A stretch of DNA of 64,000 nt, from NCBI GenBank assembly GCA_963969495.1, contig OZ018338.1, positions 45,577,206-45,641,205 on the forward strand, written 5' to 3'. The DNA is from Ceratothoa steindachneri. Taxonomy: Eukaryota; Arthropoda; Malacostraca; Isopoda; Cymothoidae. Both the position numbers and the translations under genes were made by a program. Shown here piece after piece: positions 34,400 to 46,518 of this stretch. How positions within the stretch are numbered: position 1 is the first letter of the stretch; every line of letters begins with the position of its first letter. Under the pieces are notes generated by a model. That model saw only the letters and a program-made list of their open reading frames with translations. It was not told where the DNA came from and did no database searches.

Positions 34400-35000
34400 A
34401 TTTCTACCTCTAGTCTTTACTTTTCACAAACTTTTCTATACCATGTTTCCAAAAGTCGTTAGGCTTTGATTTACAAATTCGATAAACTGATTAAAAGATA
34501 TTAATATGACGGTGATAAGTGAGTGAGTATGAAGTATGACAGTTCCCAATAAAACTTACTAATTGCGGGGGAAATCTCTTGCGATATGAGGTTTCGCGTT
34601 GTCTTGATTAATTAGCATTCATCTTCTATTGATTAATACTTGCCTTTTTATAAGGGATACATGTGAACGGTGCCAATAAGCACAGTAGACCTCTTTGGTG
34701 ATACTCAGATTTGTATTAAGATGTTATAAAATGGATTATGCCAATTATATCTTACCAAACGCACAAAAAAATCTTCTATAAATGGGCTCCCTTTCCTACT
34801 GGCATATTGTTTATTTCCTTAAGGATAAGCCATTGTCATAAACATTTAATATTATTGTATAAAAATCATCATTTCGTCTCCTATAACAATCCTATGAACA
34901 AAGTATAAATTTTAGTCGTGAATGGAGGGATGAACAAAACTGCTGTCGAATATTTCTATTCAGAAAATAATGCTAAATAGGAAAAAAATATTGTATAACC
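34400..35000 (-). pseudogene. Mariner-like transposase relic, copy 2
   Basis: Homologous to 20590-21240. Minus-strand translation shows AYWHRSHVSLIKRQ and RWMLINQDNAKPHIAR, the mariner second-Asp motif intact. Stops and frameshifts are frequent. A (GAT)n tract at 34380-34397 lies just beyond the 3' end. Confidence 0.7.
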
Positions 35001-35361
35001 TAATAATTTTAGTCTATATTGTGATTTAAATGGCTTGATAGAAAATAGAAAAAGTTATATTTTTAACCCTTTAGATATGTTTTTTATTAGAAGAGAAACG
35101 GATCCAATTTTTAGGAAATGATTTCAGCCTTCCAGCTTTCAATTTGGACTTTTGCCAGTACCTCCTCAAAATTAAGTATTTACAGCCACTGATGATTTAT
35201 TTCTTATCACAAACTTGATAACTAGAAAGTAGTAATCCCGTTTTCAATTTTAAAGATTTCATTATCCTGTCCACATTTGTAAACAGGATCAGGTAGATGT
35301 GTAGTTATTTTGTCTAGCGCTATTTATAGCCATTGCCATTCGTCGAACGCCCGTCTATCAA

Positions 35362-35640
35362 CTAAGGATACGGTATGGAGAAAAGATGTGACTTCAAGGC
35401 ACGCTTGAAAGCACCAAGGGAATAAAATGAACATACCACCATATCATGTAAATCATCCCACATTCTTTGAGCAAATACAGGAACAATCAATAGGGGAACA
35501 AAGCCCGAACGCATTTTGCACTTATATGTGAGTATAAGTCCCTTAAAATTACTGCGTATCGAATGGAGAGCCAGTGTAGATGGCAAATGTGGAGAGCCGA
35601 TACAATGTTGTATTCTATTTTTAAAGGATAAGGAAAAATA
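35362..35640 (-). pseudogene. LINE ORF2 C-terminal fragment, copy 2 of the composite
   Basis: A 74-codon minus-strand frame ends VFAQRMWDDLHDM, then SLGAFKRALKSHLF, the WNxLP / FKxxLKxxL signature found at the end of CR1/L2-type ORF2. It is joined to the mariner relic on its 3' side exactly as at 21 kb. Confidence 0.65.
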
Positions 35641-36880
35641 TCCTCAGCGTTGAATGAGGACAGATAATGTAATACCAGGATCGGTTTCTTTTGGATAGGG
35701 AAAGCAATACTGTATTTGATGTCAGTGGAAACAATTTAAACGAAAATAAGTTGATCAAAATAAAATTTAAGTAGGAGAGAAAGAGAGAGGAACTGACGGT
35801 GAAGACTAAGAAGAAATGATTTTAGGGGAGAAAAAGTCTTTACAAAGAGAGAAAGAGGGAAATTAATTACTTTGACGACCTGGGTCGAGAAAAAGAAGTG
35901 ATGGTGTGGGAGGAAAAGTGGGAGTTACTCGGTAGCGAGAAGGATAAGCAGAATGTGTGACAGATCAGATATGTAATATCTTGTTAGAGAGACGGTAGAT
36001 AATTTAGTAAGGGAGATAAGTGGGATAAAATGGAGTTTAAGAGGGCCAGAGAGGTTAGCAATAGCTTGAACAAGGGGTGTTGTTTGTTTTCGTTTTTTTT
36101 ATGAATACGGCAATGACAATGTTTGACAATGTTTGGCAGAATAGCAAGATACAAGGGTAAAGAGGCTGGATCTGTCTTCCCTGCGAGTCCTGGCAGCCCT
36201 AATCCGTATTTTGCAGGGATGCCTGTGTTTCTTAGCGTTTAAAAGAGTCGTTGAGAACCATAAAACACCTTATCAGCGAGTGGAGGTGGGGAGAAGGGCG
36301 TATGGACTTTGAGTAAAGAGGAGAGGATTTGCGAGAAAGAATAGTTGGGGTTATGTTGAAGTTTCTATAGGTAAAGGCGATGTCTAACGGGGAAAGGAAA
36401 GAGTCAAGATCCATTGGTAAGCATTTTCATTTAATGGACGACAGCCGACGATGATAAAGCTTGGTAGTAGGATATCTGTCGGAGGGGATATGCGAGAGGA
36501 AGAGAGAAACAAAATTAGATAAATAAATTGTCAGAACTAGCTGTGGAGGGGCCTAGTATGGCTATGCAATGAATCAGGAAGGATAAGGCGACTAGGTCAA
36601 GAGTATCTTTGTTTGTGAGGGGGGATATGAGGCAATTGAAAGAGAGAGAGTTACAAATAATAGTAGTAACTCAGGAGACTATATTATCCATACCGAGGAA
36701 GTACTCTTTTTTGAAGACCCTATCTAATAGATTTAGAGAAAGTATAGTAAAGTTGAAGGGTATGCCCACCCAACTCCCCCACCCAAATCATTCGGGCATG
36801 AAAAATTGGAAAATACACCTGGTGTGTGGAATAAAAGTACACAGTCGTGAATTTTTATAGAAGAGATGATTCTATCTCTA
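35640..36880. other. Purine-rich stretch (plus strand), no gene recognised
   Basis: GA-rich on the plus strand between 35.75 and 36.7 kb. The complement is C/T-rich, like the leader upstream of the L2-like LINE at 31 kb, which hints at an L2-type 5' region on the minus strand, but I could not align it. A 60-codon minus frame at 36232-36414 has no known motif. Confidence 0.3.
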
Positions 36881-36889
36881 TATTAATTT

Positions 36890-39310
36890 CAACCTTAATT
36901 TTACAATTTTTTTATAGTTAGCAACAAGTATTATTTTTAACAGTTGATATTCCTTATGGTTTTATCTAACATATTTTTAAATGTGTTAACGGTGGGAATT
37001 AAGACAATCTCTTCCGACAACTGATTGCATACATTGACAGTTTTATATGAGTAAAGGTTTCAACATACATTGAGTCTGTAATTTTTCGGAACAAGTTTCA
37101 TGCTATTATTACGTGTAATGTTTTTATTGAATTCAAACCAGATGGAGTAGTCTACATTTTCGATTCTATTTAAAATTTTATATACCTCTATTAGTTGACC
37201 TCTTATACGTATTGTTTTTAGTTTAAAAAGGTTTAACTCTTCCAGCCGGTTTCATAACTTTATTTTCTGAATGAAGGTATCATTTTCGTAGCCCTAGCTT
37301 GTACTTTTTTTATTTTTTCTCTATCTTTTCTGTGGGACGGCGACGATACCTGTGCACACTATTCTAGTTGTAGTCTTACTAAATAATTGTACAGGTTTAC
37401 TAATACAGTTTCGCTTTTATAGTTCTGAGGAATGCCAATGATCACAGTTATCCATTCAGACTCTTCTCCATTGATCACGATTTTCTGCCTACGATCACTA
37501 AGCCAATTTCCGATCCATTTTGCTATATTACCTTCTATTCCTAGAGCTCTAACTTTGGACATTAGTCTCTTGTGCGGCACCTTGTCGAAGGCTTTTTAAA
37601 AGTCTAGGTACAGAATGTCGACATACCTCTCACTATCATGAATCGTGTTGATGCAATGAGAAAGCTCTAATAAATTTGTAAGACATGATCTATTTTTCCT
37701 AAATCTATGTTGTGTGTTTCTTAACAATTTCTTTGTTTCTAAATGGCTTATCTTTTTTGCTGCAATAATACTTTCAAGCATTTTGCAAATTATTGATGTT
37801 AGACTTATAGGACGATAAATGCATGCCAGATATTTACGTCCTCTCTTTAATATCGGTGTCACATTGACTAATTTCCAGTCTTGAGGGACTGTACTATTTT
37901 TAAGTGATAAGTTAAAAATATACTCGTAAGTTATTTGGTCCACTACTGCCGCTTTTACTTCTTTGATCACTTTTGGCTCTTATCCGGTCCTAGGGATTTG
38001 ATTTTTTTCATTTTATCTGTTCATGTTCGTACATCGTCGGTCGTGCACTTAAACATTGCCTAAGTACTTAATATTAGGTATAATATTTTGATTTGAGACC
38101 TCGTTGGTGAAAACTGTTGCGAAATATTCGTTTATTGCAGTAGCTATATCTTTATCTCTGACCTGTAGATTATTGTGATGATCATTGATTGGCCTAATAC
38201 TATTTTTATTGGTTTTCTACTATTAACTAAGGTAAAGAATTCTTTGGGATTTTCTTTACAGTTTAAAGCAACTCTCATTTCCTCATTACGCTTTGCTCTT
38301 TTAATTCCAGCTTTTACTTTTCTCCTGAGTTCTAAATATCTGTTTTTATTTGTTGCTGAGTTGTTTTATTTGATCATCTTATAAGCCTCGTGTCTTTTTT
38401 TATGTCTTTTTTTATTTTATTTGTTAACCATTTCAGATTTTTGTTTTATTCCACTAGCTCTGACTGCTATAGAAATAAATTAGGATTGTTTCATTAAAGG
38501 ATTGTTTTTAAAATCGTTCCAAAATTCATTTATTTCTATACCAGTTATTTTGTAATTTTTGAGATTTTTTCTTAGATCTACATATGAAATTAGCCATTCA
38601 GAGGTCTAATTTTGTAGTACTGTTTTCAATTTTTTAGGAGGTAAATTCACTTCAAATTCTATTAAGTTGCGATCGCTGTTGCAAAGTTGATCGCCCACAA
38701 TTATGTTTGAAATAAGGTCATCATCTGAAGTTAAGATTAAGTCCAATATATTGTTTCCTCTTGTTGGCTCTGTGACCCTCTAAGTTAGCAGGTTATTGTC
38801 AATAAAATTAAGTAATATTTGCCCTTAAGAATCTGTGTTCTTAGTCAAACAATTGATTTGTGGACAGTTAAAGTCGCCAATAATGAGTAAATTTCTGTCC
38901 TTACTCACGCTCGTAAAAAATTTATAAAATGGAATGTCAGTTTCAGTTGATTGGTGTGTTTTTCTATAAGCCAAATATTTATGCAAACGTTTATTCACAT
39001 TTAATTTTATTACTATTAGTTCAAATTTTGTCTCTATATTGCAATCAATATGCTGGAGGTCATCACATATATATAAGAGTACTCCTCACCCTTCCTTATC
39101 AATTCTATCCTTGGGAAATAATCTGTAACCTTGCAATTGAAATTCCGTAATATAATCCCACATATGAGTGTGAATCCATGTTTCGGTGATGCCTATTATA
39201 TCATATTTTTTTATTGCTACTCATGCTTGGAATTCTGAAAAAAAAAATTCTGATTGACCTAGCATTAAATAAGATTGCTTTAGGTGAACTTATCCGTTTG
39301 CTTCTAATGC
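36890..39310 (-). mobile_element. CR1-like LINE D (endonuclease plus deleted reverse transcriptase)
   Basis: Endonuclease blocks on the minus strand: KKYDIIGITETWIHTHMWD (about 39.16-39.22 kb), LLIIGDFNCPQINCL (about 38.86-38.90 kb), NILDLILTSDDDLISNI and GDQLCNSDRNLIEFEV (38.64-38.76 kb; SDH reads SDR). A charged linker follows, then RT: YRPISLTSIICKMLESI, HRFRKNRSCLTNLLEL, DILYLDF-KAFDKVPHKRL and GIEGNIAKWIGNWLSDRRQK. After ITVIIGIPQ the QGSVLGP and YVDD region is missing, and the frame rejoins at KSETVLVNLYNYLV, then C-terminal blocks (VQARATKMIPSF, RIRGQLIEVYKIL in shifted frames) run to about 36.9 kb. RT is therefore catalytically deleted. Confidence 0.85.
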
Positions 39311-39849
39311 TAGACCGAAGTCGTTTTCCAAGTTTTCCTGGGGTTCTGAAAAAATCTTAGCTTGTTCTAGAAGTTCTCTCAAGTTCAAGTGAGGCAATTA
39401 TCAATATTCCTTTTTCCATTTTTGGCTAAAATTTGTCCTATCGTGGTTGAAATACTCCTTATTGTGAATAAATTTGTGCCATGAGTCAGCGAATTTAACA
39501 TTTTATTTTTCACATGTTTTCTTTACGGGATCGTTAATGACATTTGCTCGACTTAACGCTTCTCTATTGGAATTCAATCTTGGCAGTATGACTATGCCTC
39601 TTTTAGTCTTAGATTTGATTTATTTGACCAGCGTAGTATACGACTCAACTATTTTTTTCTCAAATACCTTTCACAGATATATCATTCATCTACAATTGTT
39701 CATTTTACAATGCCCACAAGCTAGATTTATCTTCTGCTTCGAAACTATGGTTACACTCCTATAAATCTGTCCAATTACATCATACAATGTTTGAGCATCT
39801 TCTCTCTTCTCACTTCACTCTCAGTCCTCACTACTGATTTGATGGCCGA

Positions 39850-40420
39850 TGCAGTTTCATTACTGTTAAAATCATTGTTTTTAGTCTGCTTGGTCGATTT
39901 TATGGTATTTCACAAACTCTCTACATCTTCAATTTACCTCAAATGACTCTATTATCATGACATAAATCATTTTTGTATCAAACACCTTCACCTTATACTT
40001 TACTGCATTTATTTAAGCTCCTTCTGCCTACATTACCGTTTAAACTTTTTAACCATTAAGTTTATGTTACTCCGACATTAAGATACTAATAATAGGTCAT
40101 CAGAATACACAAAGATTGGAGGAACTAATTCATCAAAACCCCTAATAGATCTTTCGGCTCTGTCATTCACTCCTACTTGATAATAATAATACATTGTTAG
40201 ATAGCATATGTTTACTTCATTATCCAACAAACGGTTTTGGACTTACTTAAAACTCTTCTCTATCGACTCGATCATATGCTTTGTTCAGATCCATCAACCA
40301 AAACATATAGTTTAAATCTCTTACACCTTTCTTTTTCAGTGCTAATCCTTACACTAGCCAACAAATTTTAACTTTGTCTATGCTACCTGAGTGAATCTTG
40401 TTGTAACGAATTAATTTTGG
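39850..40420 (-). pseudogene. LINE E reverse transcriptase scrap
   Basis: Minus-strand translation shows FWLMDLNKAYDRVDREEF (about 40.24-40.30 kb) and, after a deletion, VNDRAERSIRGFDELVPP with IFVYSDDLLLVS (about 40.07-40.18 kb), the catalytic YxDD box. Related in motif to LINE F at 52.1 kb (FMDLEKTYDRI). Clade uncertain, perhaps RTE- or I-like. Confidence 0.6.
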
Positions 40421-40669
40421 TGCGCTGATTTTGGTGCTTCTGAGTTATACAACTAGGCTATATGGCTCACTTTGTCTCCTTGGATCAATTAATGATATAA
40501 TTATTACAAGTTTGAGAAGAATGAGACGTTTTGGGGCAAAGGTTTCGAATCAGGGCACCCTATTTGGCATTATGTACGTCCTTTTGCAGACCCAGACAAG
40601 ATATGTATTACATATATAAAAGGTAGTACTCCCCTAACTATTTATTTCTTCAGAAATGTTTGAGACTCT

Positions 40670-42010
40670 TGCTCTAGCGCTTGTACATGGATCCTCCCGT
40701 TGTAGGATTCAGCAGTAGTCACCCATGATGTTTTTGTTGAAGAAGCCTTGATACCTGTTTTCCATCATTACGATATCTCGGTGGATCCTTTCCCCATATT
40801 AGATGAAAAGAAATCTAAATACGAATACAAGAAATGCATCTTAAGAGACATCCGACACCACATTCGTTGATAGGCTTTTAGCATGTTGTCCACTAGTTCT
40901 TCAAAGTTTTCAGCCCTATGATTACCAAAGAAGTTATGCACTACATGAACAAATGAATCCCACTTTGGCAACTCAAGTGGAGTTAGTTTATTTCTGAACT
41001 CCCTGTCACGTATCAATTCTCTGATCTCCGGCCCTACAAAAGTACCGCTTTAAGTTAAGCAGCGTTTTTTTTTGCACCAAATTTCTCTTTGAGATACTGG
41101 AATCAATCAAAATTATGGGCCATTGCTTTAACAAAATTCGTGATAAGGCCTAGTTTGATATGAAGTGGTGCAAGGTAGATATTCTGTGGATGTACCAAAG
41201 GCATATGCTTCACATTGTATTAGCTAACTATGTGTTTTTCTCTTTCGGGCCACATTTGGACAATATAATGATTCCTGTCGTCACGGCTGTTCCATATGCA
41301 TAAGAAGCACATATTCTTTGTATATCCTAGCTGCAGTCCAAGAAGTAAAGAAATTACCCCTAGATCCCTACAGATATTTAACTTATGATGCAAGTAATGA
41401 ACACCTTCCAAAATAAATTTCATTGACTCATATGTCTCTATCATCCCGACAATAAGTGCGACAGGAATTGAAGGTTTTTGTTACCATTGTGTAGCAACAC
41501 AGCTTTGATTCATGAAGCCATTAACATCAGTACAGAAACAAGCACCATCTTCTTCTATATAAAAGGCAGCTAAGGCTTGATGGCTTTTAGGGAAAGTAAA
41601 TATTTTTGCATCCTCCTCTAGAAGATTCCATTGCTGTAGTCTGGAGCCCAAGAATTCTGCGTTCTCCTTTGACAATGACAAAACCCTCACCAAATCTTTC
41701 AATCTTTTTGATCTATTAACTGGATGTTCATTTCCTTAGAATGATCCACATCTTCTTTAACTTCACCAGCTGATGGAAGAAGTCGGACTGGCATCTCCAT
41801 ATTATGGGGCCTGGTTTTATAGCTGACTTATATCTTGGATATACAATTTGTGACTTGTTCTTATTTGAGAATCTCACAAAATTTGTCATACAAAAGTAGC
41901 AATCAAAAACATGATTTGTTGGCTCAAGCCACACCATTGGTACAGAAAAAGACATACCCTTCCGTTTGCCATTTAACCACAGTGTGAGCCCCGTATAACA
42001 CACAGTACAA
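40670..42010 (-). pseudogene. CFLC-family protein, copy 3 (most complete)
   Basis: Minus strand, from the N-terminus: CYTGLTLWLNGKRKGM and PMVWLEPTNHVFDCYFC (41.88-42.0 kb), IVYPRYKSAIKPGP; VRVLSLSKENAEFLGSRLQQ and WNLLEED (about 41.62-41.70 kb), ACFCTDVNGFM (about 41.51 kb); ETYESMKFILEGVHYLHHKL, VISLLLGLQLGY and MCFLCIWNSRDDRNHYI (41.26-41.44 kb); LPLVHPQNIYLAPLHIKLGL (about 41.14-41.2 kb); FRNKLTPLELPKWDSFVHVV, NFFGNHRAENFEELVDNML (40.86-41.0 kb) and, in a shifted frame, MMENRYQGFFNKNIMGDYC (about 40.72 kb). At least four frame breaks. Total coding length is about 430 codons. Role unknown; the order of Cys pairs is the same in all copies. Confidence 0.8.
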
Positions 42011-42109
42011 GATTTGTGAGGTGCTCAGGGCTTGTTTTTGTCCCGAACTTTACAACCAAATTAATAATTGTAGGCAGTTTTCACTCTTTTAGCTAAATTT
42101 TTCCGGTGG

Positions 42110-42860
42110 TTGCATGGAGGATATCTTTCACGGGTATAACAAAAGTTATCTGGGCTATTTATACATCCTCGCCGATTTATGTTTTCAACTTAGTTTGTAT
42201 ATATCCAGTTATATACTTTTGTACAATCTTATTTCATTTACAAATAAATTGAGAGATAAATCTGAAAGAAAAATTCAATTAATCACTGTGTGTAAATACC
42301 GTTTCAACATCACTACTATAATGACTAAATTTAACAACGTGATAAAGCAGGAGTGTAACGCAAGAACTAAACACACACCACACATCCTCTCACTACCGTA
42401 GCCGAAGCAATACTGCCATACGTGTAACTAAAGTGTATGTGTGCAACTCAGGAATCTAACGAGCTAGAACAATTCTGATTACAGATTCGGAATCAGCATA
42501 CGCGATTTAGTATAAATCACAAGCTAATACCTAAATAGCAAAATCATTGTTGACTAGTGTTATTCCACACTCAAACATAAAAGTCGAAATATAGCTTGCC
42601 CACCTCACATTACCTAGTTATAATTATGCCATACTCTTTAACTACAACACTTAACAGATACATTTTCTTCTTTTGTTATTGACTTTATATCTCCCTATTT
42701 TGCACCGATCTTCATTCATTTAAGATGCCTTTATCTCTTAGTGGGATCTGCTGATTTAAGTGGGATCCGAACCGAAAAGTTGACCCGAATTAGAAGTCTA
42801 TCCGATGAGTAAGCACAAACTATGTGACTTGAGTTCGATAAAAACAGAAGAGATGTTTCC
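42110..42860. other. A+T-rich spacer, no feature recognised
   Basis: A plus-strand frame of 95 codons (42114-42401) has no recognisable motif. No repeat partner was noticed. Confidence 0.4.
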
Positions 42861-42865
42861 ACTCA

Positions 42866-43580
42866 GTTAAGCCAATTTTTGGCAGACACCGTCTTCTTCA
42901 AAGCTCTCGGAAAGAGCTCTTCTCACATATACTTAAAATAGGCGTTCTCTCAGATAGCCCAAAATACTAGCTTTCGATTGGCTTTTTCAAGAGTTACCCT
43001 TGCTTTTCAAAGAGAATGGAAAATTTTGTTTTATTCTCCATCTCTGCCACACCTTTAAAAATTATGAAAAATTATCGCAGTAACACAATTAATTATGCAG
43101 TTAAAAGGCTATTTTTTGGCAGAAATAGTCTTCCTCAAAACCTTCAAAATGCAAGGGTGACTCTTGAAAAGGCCAATTGAAAGATAGTCATTTTAGCTAT
43201 CTGAGAGAACGCCTATTTTAATTGTTACCTTCTCGGTTATGTAAAAAGAGCTCCTTCCGAGTGCTTTGAGGAAGACTTGTCTGCCAAAAATAGCCTTTTA
43301 ACCGCATAATTAATTGTGTTACTTCAATAATTTTTTTTAATCTATAAAGGTGTGGCGGAGATGGATAATAAAACAAAATTTCCATTTTTTTCGAAAAGCA
43401 AGGGTGACTCTTGAAAGGCCAATCGAAAGATAGTCTTTTTGGCTATCTGAGAGAACGCCTATTTTAAGTGTAAAATTCTCGTGTATGTGATAAAAACTCC
43501 TTCCGAAGGCTTTGAGGAAGACTGTGTCTGCCAAAAATAGCCTTTTAACCGCAATAAATAATTGTTTACTGCAATAAATT
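42866..43580. mobile_element. Fold-back MITE cluster
   Basis: The arm at about 42866-43065 is the reverse complement of about 43345-43560 (shared words such as ggcgttctctcagatagcc / ggctatctgagagaacgcc and cagagatggag / ctccatctctg-like sequence). Between them lies a smaller element (43078-43326) whose own ends are inverted over about 65 bp (agtaacacaattaattatgc at the left and gcataattaattgtgttact at the right, continuing into the aaaggctatttt / aaaatagccttt block). No protein is encoded. The size and long inverted ends indicate nonautonomous fold-back or MITE-type elements, one nested in a relative. No clear target duplication was resolved. Confidence 0.8.
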
Positions 43581-43587
43581 TTCTTAA

Positions 43588-43591
43588 CATA

Positions 43592-43681
<90 letters not shown>
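43588..43681. repeat. (TA)n microsatellite
   Basis: About 94 bases of TA, right after the fold-back cluster. Confidence 0.97.
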
Positions 43682-43684
<3 letters not shown>

Positions 43685-44089
43685 TCTGGTGAGTTTCACT
43701 ACAGTTACAACAAAGAGACTACCGCTCAAGAGCCTCTCATCAGCCTATCATTACAAATCTAATGCTATTATATATCTATAAAGACTCGCCGTGTCACCCT
43801 TTTTTGTGTTCCACTAGGTCACAAAAAAATTACACTACTTCTCTAGAACTCGTTTGTGCAACCTGACTTGATATACACACTACAGATTTTGCTGTTCAGC
43901 TTTCCAAAATGGATCGAATGGTTAGAATTGATGCAAGCTACATATGAACACGAATCTGATTCCTTCTATTATAGAAAGAGACGGTCAATTGCTTGACCGT
44001 CGGACACTGTGGTCAACATAGGGTGTTTATAATTCTGAGAGGTTCGAGAATATTGATCAATAGAATTTGTTTTCCTTTAGCTAAATATG

Positions 44090-44235
44090 ATTAAGAACCT
44101 TCGTTCAAATCTTGAGCATCTATGGCTCATTACTAATTTTCATATAGAATATGTGAGATTTGGAACAAGTTACCTGCAGTGCTTGTAAATTTTTTAACCG
44201 TTCAACAATTTAAGCATATAATTAACCGAATGAAT
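44090..44235 (+). pseudogene. LINE ORF2 C-terminal scrap
   Basis: The plus-strand frame reads YRICEIWNKLPAVLVN and LTVQQFKHIINR, the WNxLP...FKxxL pattern at the end of CR1/L2-type ORF2. No RT core is nearby. Confidence 0.45.
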
Positions 44236-45320
44236 TTTAGTACTCACATTTAAGTATATTTTTCCACTTTTCATAGACGCAGAGGTGGATTTACGAGTTG
44301 GCTAATGAGAGCCATTATCTTCATTATACTTTTTCCATGAGATGTTTATTAGAGACTTTCCTTCGAATGAATAGCAATTTCGTTTCATTTATTCTTAATC
44401 CAAGCGATTCCTTGTCATTCATCCTATCACATTGCTCAGTGACGTTTCGACGTTTGCCGATAGTTTGCACATACAATCTATCCCAGTCCTAAAACATTCA
44501 TTCGCACAGGTTTTCAATAAGATTGAGAACAGGAGATTGTGAATTGCTGATGAATGGATTTACTTCTGGGGCGCTAAGTTAGATAATCTTTCACAACGCT
44601 ACTTATGAGTTCTAATGAGTTTTCATAAAAGAGCCAAATGACATCAGTTTCGGGGATGTGTTGAACTCAAACTGAAGGCAGATATGCAACGTTCAAGGTA
44701 TCATTCACGTACCCAAATCTTACAACAAAGTTAAAATCTAAGGAAAAATACATACTTAAAACATAAAAGTAGAACTATATTTTTTATCCTCTCTTTCATT
44801 GACTTTATAACTTAAAATATGGATCCATTTAATTAAGAACCATTACACTAGGTTAATTTTATAATAAAAATTAAAACCTACGATACCATTTTCACTAATA
44901 TATTTAAATATGTCCAAGAAAAGTATTTAATAAAGCAGTGGAGTTAAATGAAATTAATGTGTTAAAGATTCATAGCCTGAGTTGGCTATACAACAATTCT
45001 GAACTTGTTTCAGATCATAGTGAAAGCAGGAAGATGTTTAGCAAAAATTACTAGGTAATGGGGAAACGTTAATGTTAATTTACACCTCATCTGTTCCTAA
45101 CTCCCTAATCATTCCTATTTTTGGACACTCAGTACATATTTTCTCCGATTTAATTTCTCGTAACTTTCCGGCTCCCCTTTTAAAAGTTTCTTTCGAACCT
45201 TTCATGCGCAAATATGCCTTCGTCCGTTTTCATAATTCAAACAAGCGATGTATGTCTCTTTGTTGTATTTGCGAGAGCCTGTTGTGAGACATTTTGCTTT
45301 CTTGCTCAGAAAGTCTGATG
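44235..45320. other. A+T-rich spacer, no feature recognised
   Basis: Short frames only (for example 44298-44492 and 45072-45287) without motifs. Confidence 0.4.
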
Positions 45321-45329
45321 AATAATAAC

Positions 45330-45480
45330 AATTGGATATTTTGTATGGTGATCATTAAGACCATAGGCATTCATAAACTGCCTCTCTTTCAACGATGGCA
45401 CGATTGAAGGCACTTATGAACCTAGAATTGCATGCGGATCATTCCAAATTTGTTGGGTAAATATAAAGAGCAGACCTAAA
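45330..45480 (-). repeat. LINE-tail fragment, third copy
   Basis: Similar to 21540-21700 and 35340-35500 (ccataggcattc, ttgaaggcact, ccaaattt-ttgggtaaata). Short and diverged. Confidence 0.5.
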
Positions 45481-45915
45481 GCTTGCCTTCGAGTAACACG
45501 AATTGAGATTGAGCGCGCTGCGTTCGAGGAGCGGGCAAGCGAGTCGAAGTAGACCCACGTGAGTTAACCACAATGCCTGGAGTTTGAGGGATTCTGCGAG
45601 AATTATGCAGAGTCCAACGGGGGCAGACAGAGGATGCTGACGGGGCAAGTAAGACAGCAGATACTCGTCGGATACTGACAGGGTAGGAAGAACGGCGGAT
45701 AATCCCTTCCAACTCTAGCACCGGAGGATTTATAGGGAAGAGTTTTAGGGTCAGACGCATGGGAAGACCAGAATAGACTTGCAGAGGCAAACTTTGTCCG
45801 ACTTCAGATGGGACCTTCTGGGCTTTCACACTTGTCGTAGGTTTCTATGATGGCGGAATTTCAGGTAATCGCGGCGTCTCACGGCGTCTCATAATTTCGC
45901 GCCTGCATTAGCGCA
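45480..45915. other. G+C-rich island of unknown nature
   Basis: Clearly richer in G+C than the flanks. A minus-strand frame of 117 codons (45476-45829) has no motif I recognise. On the minus strand it starts ctacgacaagtgtgaaagc and contains CCCTATAAATCC, a possible TATA box; a solo LTR is conceivable. A (CT)n tract (45990-46013) lies nearby. Confidence 0.4.
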
Positions 45916-46019
45916 GACAAAAATGTTCGCCTAGGTGTCTGTTGTCTCTCTCTCTATTGAAGGGTGATGCAGCGCTTATCTTCCTCTATATCTCTCTCTC
46001 TCTCTCTCTCTCTTGATTT

Positions 46020-46500
46020 ATGAAAACCTTCCATCTCCAGATGGAAGTTCAGGGAAAGAATGACATCGGAGAATTATTAGTGGGGAAGGAATATAACTTA
46101 AAGTCGCATGACAATAGCGAATATATTTGTGAGTACCTAAGATACATTTTCAAAATGGAGCCAAAATACAAAATAGTGGAACTAGTGGGGGGGAGGTTAT
46201 ACCATACACATACACAAGGTTATACAATGCTTCATCATGGTTGCGTAAGGATATTTTCTATATGATACCATAAAGTGGGTCTTACTGGCCCGATGGTGAG
46301 TGATCCTACGATATACAAAACACCACAAAAAAATTAAGGATATAAAAGGAATTCATTGTACACATATGAACAAACAAACAAAAATATATATACATAAAGG
46401 ATGCACGTTTTCTTATTATCTGGTTAAATATACGAATTTATTTCATGAATAAAATTAATACATGGATTAATAAAAGGAAATAGCTCGAATCTTTTCTTGC
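46020..46500. other. A+T-rich spacer
   Basis: An 81-codon plus frame (46020-46265) has no motif. Where a 3' part and LTR of the gypsy element at 46.5-49.2 kb would be expected, nothing matches. Confidence 0.4.
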
Positions 46501-46518
46501 TAGGGGAGAGGGGTATTT

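Noticed and set aside
20590..42010. Ancient segmental duplication of 20.6-28 kb onto 34.4-42 kb, suggested by a ~14-kb offset for both the mariner/LINE composite and CFLC copies 2 and 3
   Set aside because: Sequence between the paired repeats is unrelated (Jockey-like versus CR1-like LINE), and CFLC copies are similar only at protein level while the composite is much closer. Coincidental spacing is more likely.
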